Source: JAQBDA01 sp041301185 (lineage in GTDB: Bacteria > Chloroflexota > Anaerolineae > Anaerolineales > UBA4823). From it: a DNA stretch of 37,769 nucleotides. Location: contig JBFYSV010000112.1 in NCBI GenBank assembly GCA_041301185.1, forward strand, positions 1 through 37,769, read 5' to 3'. The position numbers and the translations under genes were made by a program. Each line of letters begins with the position of its first letter. Position 1 is the stretch's first letter. Below, one piece after another: positions 32,751 through 37,769 of this stretch. Under the pieces are notes generated by a model that was not told the DNA's origin, searched no databases, and saw only the letters and a program-made list of their open reading frames with translations.

Positions 32751-34353
32751 GGCAGGCGTTAAACGCGTTCTGGGCGAGATCCCATTGACCGCCGAGCTTT
32801 ACTGGCAGCTTCGCCAGAATGGCAAACCGCTTAGCAAGAGCTTCTCCTTGCGCCGCACAGAGAAGTGGCTGCCGCAGTGGCTCGTCGAGGCCGATACTGC
32901 TGCCCGGCGCTCTCCAGCGGGCAAGCGGGTGCTGATCTTTGCCACTCTGCGCTACTGGATCGAGCATGCCGTATTGCTGGGTCTGGCGCTCGCTGGGCAA
33001 GGACACCAGGTCAGCCTGGCTTACCTGCCCTATGCCAACTGGCTCAAGCCGATCAACCGTTTTGACCTGCGCCGCCATAATGCTTACAGTAAAACGGTGC
33101 TTCATCAGGCTGCACCGCTGCTAAAAACCATCTCTCTATTGGATTCTTCCAGGCAAATCGATCTTCCGCCAGAGCTGGAGAATGCCGTCCAAGAAGTTTC
33201 ATTGCGAGATGCGCAATACACCCTACAAGTCGAAGATGTGGCTCAAGATGACCCGCTGTACCGCCTGAGGCTCGAGCGCAATTTCTTCGCAGCCCAGGCG
33301 GGGCTGTCCCTGCTACAGGACCTGCGCCCGCAGGTCTTGCTCACCCCCAACGGCAGCATCCTGGAGATGGGTGCTATCTACCAGGCAGCCCGTTACCTGG
33401 ATATTCCAGTGGTAACTTACGAGTTCGGTGAGCAGCGCGGCCGCATCTGGTTGGCAAACAACGCCGAGGTCATGCGCCAGGAGACCGATCCCTTGTGGCA
33501 TGCGCGCCGAGAGATCCCCCTCAGCCACGCCCAAATGGAAGCAGCCCGCGCCCTGTACACCTCTCGCCAGCGCGCCGACCTGTGGGGTAACTTCTCTCGC
33601 CGCTGGCAAGGATTGCCCAGCCAGGGAGAAGCCCAGGTACGGGCGGCTTTGAATCTGGATCAACGCCCTGTGGCGCTGCTGGCTGCCAACGTCATCGGCG
33701 ATAGCCTGACCCTCGGCAGGCAGGTCTTTACTGGTAGCATGACGGAGTGGTTGCAGCGTACGGTTGCATTCTTCTCCACCCGCTCAGACGTGCAATTGAT
33801 TGTCCGCATCCACCCCGGAGAGCGCTACACCAAAGGTCCATCAGTTGCCGATGTCTTGCACCAGGCACAGCCTGACTTGCCAGGACATATCCACCTGGTG
33901 GCAGCCGATGATCCGGTCAATACCTACGACCTGGTAGAGGCTGCCGATCTTGGGCTTGTTTATACCACCACGGTCGGTATGGAGATGGCGATGAGCGGCG
34001 TGCCGGTGGTAGTCGCCGGACAGACCCACTATCGCGGCAAAGGGTTCACCCTGGATCCCGACTCCTGGCAGGCGCACGATAAGCTGCTGGAGCGCCTCCT
34101 GGCAGAGCCGGGCTCCTACCGCCTGCCCCCTTCTCAGGTGGATCAGGCATGGAACTACGCCTATCGCTTCTTCTTCGAGTACCCCCAGCCGTTCCCCTGG
34201 CACCTGCTTCACTTTTGGAATGAGTTGCAGGACTATTCTCTGGGGCGGGCATTATCTCAGGAAGGGCAGGCGCAATTCGGAGACACCTTCAGTTATCTGG
34301 CTGGCGAGCCCATCGATTGGGCCACCCGCCCGGTGGAGATGCAGCTGCTATGA
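32743..34353 (+). CDS. Capsule-type polysaccharide biosynthesis protein, GT-B-like
   Basis: 536 aa. A Rossmann-like start RVLIFATLRYWIEHAVLLGLALAGQGHQVSLAYLPY and a second lobe (DVQLIVRIHPGERY, LVEAADLGLVYTTTVGMEMAMSGVPVVVAG) resemble KpsS-like Kdo transferases and the Capsule_synth family. The HPGER and TTTVGMEMAM motifs are the sugar-nucleotide side. It has no membrane helix. It may build or extend the exported glycan; the acceptor is unknown. The start overlaps wzt by 8 bases and the end overlaps the methyltransferase (ATGA). Confidence 0.75.
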   Translation: MNKAGVKRVLGEIPLTAELYWQLRQNGKPLSKSFSLRRTEKWLPQWLVEADTAARRSPAGKRVLIFATLRYWIEHAVLLGLALAGQGHQVSLAYLPYANWLKPINRFDLRRHNAYSKTVLHQAAPLLKTISLLDSSRQIDLPPELENAVQEVSLRDAQYTLQVEDVAQDDPLYRLRLERNFFAAQAGLSLLQDLRPQVLLTPNGSILEMGAIYQAARYLDIPVVTYEFGEQRGRIWLANNAEVMRQETDPLWHARREIPLSHAQMEAARALYTSRQRADLWGNFSRRWQGLPSQGEAQVRAALNLDQRPVALLAANVIGDSLTLGRQVFTGSMTEWLQRTVAFFSTRSDVQLIVRIHPGERYTKGPSVADVLHQAQPDLPGHIHLVAADDPVNTYDLVEAADLGLVYTTTVGMEMAMSGVPVVVAGQTHYRGKGFTLDPDSWQAHDKLLERLLAEPGSYRLPPSQVDQAWNYAYRFFFEYPQPFPWHLLHFWNELQDYSLGRALSQEGQAQFGDTFSYLAGEPIDWATRPVEMQLL

Positions 34354-35222
34354 GCACTCCCACAGACGTGAAACAACAGGTGCGCGAGTTTTACGATCAG
34401 GTCGGCTGGCAGGAGATTGGAGACGGTCTGTACCAGAACGCTCATTATGAAGACCTGCGCCCGGTATCAGCCGAGTACATCCACCGCTGCCACTTGCGGG
34501 TTTCCCGCCACCTGGCCTCTTCCGGACGGTTTTTGCTGGATGCTGGCTCCGGACCGATCCAGTACCCTGAATATCTGGAGTATTCTCGCGGCTACAATTA
34601 CCGGGTGTGCGCCGATATCTCTACCACCGCGTTACAGGCAGCTCGCAAGCGGATCGGTTCCCACGGATTGTACGTTGTAGCCGACGTGGCTTACCTGCCC
34701 TTCAAGAAAGATGTATTTGATGGGGTAGTCTCCCTGCACACGATCCATCACCTGCCGGAAGAGCAGCACTTGCAGGCGTATAGCGAGCTGTACCGTGTAT
34801 TGGCGCCTGAGCGTACGGCTGCGGTCGTCAATGGCTGGCCCTCCAGCCGCCTGGTGAACGCATTTGAGCCGCTGATGCGCCTGAGCCAGAGAATTCGCTC
34901 GCTTGCCGCCCGCTTGCGGGGTGAGCCTAGAGCACCCCGAAAACCCAAGAAATCGAAGCTGGATTCCGACGGCAATCAAAAAGGCACCTTTACCAACCGG
35001 CACGATTACCACTGGGTGCAAACTGCGGTTGCAGCCGAGATGCCATTGGAGATTTTCGTATGGCGCAGCGTGAGCGTGCGCTTCCTGCGCACCCTGGTTC
35101 ACCCCTGGCTGGGCGGGCGTTGGTGGCTGCGCCTGCTTTACTGGCTGGAGGAGCGCAATCCGCGTTACTACGGCAAGATCGGCCAGTACCCGCTGATTGT
35201 CATTAGAATGGGCAAGGTTTAA
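34350..35222 (+). CDS. Class I SAM-dependent methyltransferase of the glycan region
   Basis: 290 aa. FLLDAGSGPIQYPEYLE is the SAM loop (DxGSGPI, one glycine fewer than usual), followed by YVVADVAYLPFKKDVFDGVVSLHTIHHLPEEQHLQAYSELYRVLAPERTAAVV. The C-terminal ~110 residues contain a basic linker and a helical end. The substrate is unknown; location after wzt and a capsule-type protein suggests methylation of a glycan or its precursor, perhaps the chain end. ATG 34350 overlaps the preceding stop; a longer frame starts at 34317 inside that gene and is less likely. Confidence 0.8.
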   Translation: MSTPTDVKQQVREFYDQVGWQEIGDGLYQNAHYEDLRPVSAEYIHRCHLRVSRHLASSGRFLLDAGSGPIQYPEYLEYSRGYNYRVCADISTTALQAARKRIGSHGLYVVADVAYLPFKKDVFDGVVSLHTIHHLPEEQHLQAYSELYRVLAPERTAAVVNGWPSSRLVNAFEPLMRLSQRIRSLAARLRGEPRAPRKPKKSKLDSDGNQKGTFTNRHDYHWVQTAVAAEMPLEIFVWRSVSVRFLRTLVHPWLGGRWWLRLLYWLEERNPRYYGKIGQYPLIVIRMGKV

Positions 35223-35248
35223 CGATCAGAAGATGAGGCAATCCCCAT

Positions 35249-35281
35249 CAATGTCATTCCGAGCGTAGCGAGGAATCCCTG
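35249..35281 (+). repeat. Left terminal inverted repeat
   Basis: 33 bases beginning CAATGTCATTCCGAGCG and ending GAGGAATCCCTG. It is matched by 35678-35710 on the opposite strand with three differences. Confidence 0.85.
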
Positions 35282-35334
35282 AGAGTGTTGCCCCATGTAA
35301 CCCGGGCTGGTTTGAATGCAACACGACAAAAAAC

Positions 35335-35610
35335 ATGACGTATTATGTCTACATCATGAACAGTCGAAGCGGCACTATATATACAGGCATCACCAATGAC
35401 CTGCGTCTACGGGTCTACCAGCACGAGCACAAACTAGTTAAGGGATTCACCCAACAGTACAATGTTGTTAGGCTGGCATATTTCGAAGAGACAACGGATA
35501 TAAACGCTGCAATTGCACGGGAGAAAGAGATTAAAGGCTGGCGGAGGAGCAAGAAGTTTGAATTGATACAATCCATGAACCCGCAATGGAAAGATCTAGC
35601 AGAGGATTGA
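35335..35610 (+). CDS. Small GIY-YIG nuclease-family protein
   Basis: 91 aa, the length of the single-domain GIY-YIG proteins (UPF0213/YhbQ type). YYVYIMNSRSGTIYTGITNDLRLRVYQHEH holds the paired motif (YVY...YTG) with the arginine and histidine usually in the active site; AIAREKEIKGWRRSKKFELI carries the conserved glutamate. It should cut or nick DNA, but its target is unknown. No ribosome site is obvious before the ATG. It lies inside a cassette with terminal inverted repeats and has lower GC than the glycan genes around it, indicating transfer. Confidence 0.9.
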   Translation: MTYYVYIMNSRSGTIYTGITNDLRLRVYQHEHKLVKGFTQQYNVVRLAYFEETTDINAAIAREKEIKGWRRSKKFELIQSMNPQWKDLAED

Positions 35611-35611
35611 T

Positions 35612-35731
35612 ATGAGGAAACAGACCCTAAACAAACGTCTCGATTTGCCAATCAAGAAGATTGATTGGTATGGAACACAGGGATTCCTCACTCCGTTCGG
35701 AATGACATTGAATAATTTGATTGAGGCATAA
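35612..35731 (+). CDS. 39-codon reading frame running through the right terminal repeat
   Basis: It begins 1 base after the nuclease stop, with GAGG ~7 bases upstream of the ATG, passes through the right terminal repeat (which encodes QGFLTPFGMTL), and ends 2 bases before the pseB-like start. The N-terminal third is basic (MRKQTLNKRLDLPIKKIDW). No domain is recognised. It may be only chance, but its placement would keep ribosomes moving from the cassette into the next gene. Confidence 0.3.
   Translation: MRKQTLNKRLDLPIKKIDWYGTQGFLTPFGMTLNNLIEA
35648..35668 (+). other. Stem-loop inside the cassette
   Basis: CCAATCAA-GAAGA-TTGATTGG is a perfect 8-bp inverted repeat with a 5-base loop, 10 bases before the right terminal repeat. 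No T run follows, so it is not an obvious terminator; it could be a nuclease or recombinase site. Confidence 0.5.
35678..35710 (-). repeat. Right terminal inverted repeat
   Basis: Reverse-complement copy of 35249-35281 with three substitutions of 33. It lies 23 bases before the pseB-like start and holds the right boundary of the cassette. Confidence 0.85.
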
Positions 35732-35733
35732 CA

Positions 35734-36744
35734 ATGGATTGGACCAAACAAGTCGTCCTGGTCACCGGTGGTACCGGGTCTTTTGGTAAAAAATTTGTTG
35801 AGATCATGCTGCGCGAGTACCAACCCGCCAAGCTGATCATCTTCAGCCGCGATGAGCTCAAGCAACACGAGATGCGCGTCGGTGGCTTTAACCATCCCAG
35901 CCTGCGGTATTTCATCGGAGATGTGCGCGACCTGGATCGCCTCAGGCGTGCCATGCACGGCGTGGATATCGTCATCCACGCGGCCGCCCTCAAGCAGGTG
36001 CCAGCCTGCGAGTACAACCCAATGGAAGCGATCAAAACCAATATCCTGGGCAGCAGTAATGTGATCGAAGCTGCCCTGGACCTGGGCGTGCCACGCGTGA
36101 TGGCTTTGAGCACCGACAAGGCAGTGAACCCGGTGAATTTATACGGCACCACCAAGCTGGCTGCCGAGAAGCTATTTGTACAGAGCAACGCCTACGCCGC
36201 CGGGACGGTCACCCGCTTTAGCTGCGTGCGCTACGGCAACGTGGTTGGCAGCCGGGGCAGCGTTATACCCATCTTTATCCGCCAGCGTCATGACGGTAAG
36301 CTGACCATTACTGACGACCGCATGACCCGCTTCTGGCTGACCCTGGAACAGGGCGTGCGCTTCGTCATTCGTACCACCGAAGAGATGCATGGCGGGGAGG
36401 TGTTTGTGCCAAAAATCCCCAGCATGAAAATCCTCGACCTGGCAAAGGTCATTGCCCCTCAGGCCAACATCGAAGTGATCGGCATCCGCCCTGGCGAGAA
36501 ACTGCACGAGGTGCTCATCCACGAGGATGAAGCGCGCACGACCGTCGAGACTGCCGAAATGTATGTTGTCCAGCCTACTGCTGAGCTGTGGTTCGGGCAC
36601 GAGTGGCAAGAGAGAGGTAACTCGCTGCCAGACGGCTTCCGCTATGCCAGCGACACCAACCCACAGTGGCTGACGATCGAAGAGATCCACACAATGATTT
36701 CCCCGTTTGAAACGGTGGGAGGCGAATGGACTGGCGACGAATGA
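35734..36744 (+). CDS. pseB: UDP-N-acetylglucosamine 4,6-dehydratase, PseB-like (SDR)
   Basis: 336 aa. VLVTGGTGSFGKKFVEIML, FSRDELKQHEMRVGGF, FIGDVRDLDRLRRAMHGVDIVIHAAALKQVP, ALSTDKAVNPVNLYGTTK and RYGNVVGSRGSVIP match PseB/FlaA1 closely, including the D-K-Y active-site set in STDKAVN...YGTTK. It removes water from UDP-GlcNAc and inverts C5 to give a 4-keto-6-deoxy sugar. The downstream gene is RmlD-like rather than the PseC aminotransferase, so the final sugar may not be pseudaminic acid. The ATG has GAGG about 8 bases upstream. The cassette ends 23 bases before it. Confidence 0.9.
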   Translation: MDWTKQVVLVTGGTGSFGKKFVEIMLREYQPAKLIIFSRDELKQHEMRVGGFNHPSLRYFIGDVRDLDRLRRAMHGVDIVIHAAALKQVPACEYNPMEAIKTNILGSSNVIEAALDLGVPRVMALSTDKAVNPVNLYGTTKLAAEKLFVQSNAYAAGTVTRFSCVRYGNVVGSRGSVIPIFIRQRHDGKLTITDDRMTRFWLTLEQGVRFVIRTTEEMHGGEVFVPKIPSMKILDLAKVIAPQANIEVIGIRPGEKLHEVLIHEDEARTTVETAEMYVVQPTAELWFGHEWQERGNSLPDGFRYASDTNPQWLTIEEIHTMISPFETVGGEWTGDE

Positions 36745-36749
36745 CGCGC

Positions 36750-36798
36750 CTGAAGGCGAGTGCTGAAAAGGCTTGCTTTTTTCAGTACCCGCCTTCAG
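36750..36798 (+). repeat. Long stem-loop between the dehydratase and reductase genes
   Basis: CTGAAGGCG at 36750-36758 pairs with CGCCTTCAG at 36790-36798, and the inner arms GTGCTGAAAA and TTTTCAGTAC extend it to about 20 bp with one mismatch and one G-U. The T run is inside the right arm and loop, with none after the stem, so it is more like a repetitive-palindrome or processing structure than a terminator. It fills most of the 67-base gap. Confidence 0.6.
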
Positions 36799-36811
36799 TA
36801 GTTAAGGAATT

Positions 36812-37732
36812 ATGCGCATCCTCATCACCGGAGCCAGTGGTCTGCTCGGCCTGAACCTGGCCTTGGAGACCGCAGCAAAACATGTAGTTTATGGAACAGC
36901 CAAGGACCACTTACTTAACACCCCTGCATTCACTGTGCTGCCTGGCGATTTACTTGCCCCAGGCGCTGTGGATCAGGTACTCGATCAGGCGCAGCCCGAT
37001 TGGGTAATCCACTGCGCGGCGCTGGCGAATATTGATGCCTGCGAAGCCGACCCGGTCCTGGCCCAAAAAGTGAATACAGAGATACCCGCCGTGCTGGCGA
37101 CGGATGTCGCCAGGGGCGGAGCGCGCCTGGTGCACATCTCCACCGACTCTGTATTCGATGGCAGGCGTGGGAATTACAGCGAAGACGATGCTCCCAACCC
37201 GCTTAGTGTCTATGCCCGCACCAAGCTAGAGGGCGAGCGCGCCGTGTTGCAAGCTAACCCAGATGCCGTTGTTGCTCGGGTCAACCTTTTTGGCTGGAGC
37301 ATAAGCGGTAAGCGCAGTCTGGGCGAGTTCTTCGTCCGTAACCTGCAGGCTGGCAATCGTGTCAATGGATTCACTGATGTTATCTTCTGCCCGCTGTTAG
37401 CCAACGACTTGGCTCCCTTGTTGGTAAAAATGCTGCAAGCCAGATTAAGCGGGCTATACCACGTGGTCAGTCCAGAGTGCCTGAGCAAATACGAGTTCGG
37501 TCTGCGGGTGGCAGGTAGATTCGGACTGGACGCATCGCTCATTACTCCCACATCAGTTAAACGCGGTGGTCTATTGGCTGCCCGTTCCCCCAACCTGACC
37601 CTGCGCACCGACAAGCTTGCTCTCGCCTTAGGCGAACCCCTCCCAACAACCTCCCAGGGTTTGGAACGTTTTTACCAGCAGTATCTCGACGGCTACCCGG
37701 AGATCATTCGCCGCATTGCAGTCGCAAGCTAG
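36812..37732 (+). CDS. RmlD-like SDR sugar-nucleotide reductase
   Basis: 306 aa. RILITGASGLLGLNLALET binds NAD(P), IHCAALANIDACEADP and LVHISTDSVFDGRRGNYSEDDAPNPLSVYARTKLEGE are RmlD motifs with YxxxK near 133, and RVNLFGWS follows. RmlD reduces the 4-keto of dTDP-rhamnose precursors; here, next to a PseB-like dehydratase, the substrate is probably a UDP-4-keto-6-deoxy-amino sugar, as in FnlB/WbjC. That link is inference from neighbour order. The ATG lies 13 bases after the stem-loop and has AAGG about 6 bases upstream. No other gene follows before the window ends. Confidence 0.85.
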   Translation: MRILITGASGLLGLNLALETAAKHVVYGTAKDHLLNTPAFTVLPGDLLAPGAVDQVLDQAQPDWVIHCAALANIDACEADPVLAQKVNTEIPAVLATDVARGGARLVHISTDSVFDGRRGNYSEDDAPNPLSVYARTKLEGERAVLQANPDAVVARVNLFGWSISGKRSLGEFFVRNLQAGNRVNGFTDVIFCPLLANDLAPLLVKMLQARLSGLYHVVSPECLSKYEFGLRVAGRFGLDASLITPTSVKRGGLLAARSPNLTLRTDKLALALGEPLPTTSQGLERFYQQYLDGYPEIIRRIAVAS

Positions 37733-37769
37733 CAAATAGAAGCTATCTCAAAAACAGGTTGAAGGGGTG

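Larger units (their letters stand above)
35249..35710. mobile_element. 462-bp cassette with 33-bp terminal inverted repeats carrying a GIY-YIG nuclease gene
   Basis: The ends are inverted copies that agree at 30 of 33 positions. Between them lies one gene for a small GIY-YIG nuclease and the start of a 39-codon reading frame. The cassette is more AT-rich than its neighbours and interrupts a run of glycan genes. No transposase or target-site duplication was found, so the mode of movement is unknown. Small GIY-YIG genes within similar short repeats occur widely in bacteria, by my memory rather than by search. Confidence 0.65.

Noticed and set aside
35249..35710. Insertion sequence or integron attC-type element
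   Set aside because: No transposase or integrase, no target duplication, and the ends are long exact repeats rather than attC-like folds.
36750..36798. Intrinsic terminator after the dehydratase gene
   Set aside because: No T run follows the stem on either strand, and the next gene reads the same way.

Overview
The window reads as a chromosomal piece of a Chloroflexota bacterium, most likely class Anaerolineae. This is inferred from gene content: a PIN/TRAM membrane protein next to rlmB, UMF1-type MFS, transmembrane PP2C and VWA-FHA proteins, long GT-C glycosyltransferases, and a Wzm/Wzt exporter. No rRNA gene was available to confirm it. Base composition is moderately GC-rich, genes are tightly packed, and many promoters carry a near-consensus TATAAT -10 box. 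I saw no tRNA, rRNA, CRISPR array or transposase gene.

Positions 1-9187 are mostly housekeeping. A 25-base C run opens the window. It is followed by a minus-strand pair (rlmB and a YacL-like PIN/TRAM protein) behind a structured leader with a possible attenuator. Next come an MFS transporter with an inserted extracytoplasmic domain, an overlapping four-gene run (ubiE, ubiX, FMN-binding split barrel, methyltransferase), a methyltransferase fused to a Trm112-like zinc ribbon, and ugd.

Positions 9188-15140 hold an Rrf2-type regulator with candidate Fe-S cysteines, an isolated urocanate hydratase whose promoter is framed by a perfect 10-bp inverted repeat, a universal stress protein, mobA, an AmmeMemoRadiSam-type radical SAM protein and a FemAB/CelD-like acyltransferase.

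Positions 15203-21820 hold a membrane phospho-signalling group. It contains a degenerate PP2C domain joined through one membrane helix to an extracytoplasmic propeller-like domain, an intact PP2C phosphatase with a membrane anchor, a secreted VWA-like/TM/cytoplasmic FHA protein overlapping the phosphatase gene, and a polytopic membrane protein. No Ser/Thr kinase gene lies in the window.

Positions 22030-37732 are a cell-surface glycan region. A DPM1-like GT2, a flippase-like membrane protein and two large membrane proteins (one a clear GT-C enzyme) suggest lipid-linked sugar transfer outside the cell. A promoter at 27888 then drives a winged-helix regulator, two sugar-nucleotide SDR enzymes, the Wzm/Wzt exporter, a capsule-type protein, a methyltransferase, a PseB-like dehydratase and an RmlD-like reductase. 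A 462-bp cassette with 33-bp near-perfect terminal inverted repeats and a small GIY-YIG nuclease gene interrupts this run at 35249-35710. The cassette, the signalling group and the hutU operator are the most notable items.
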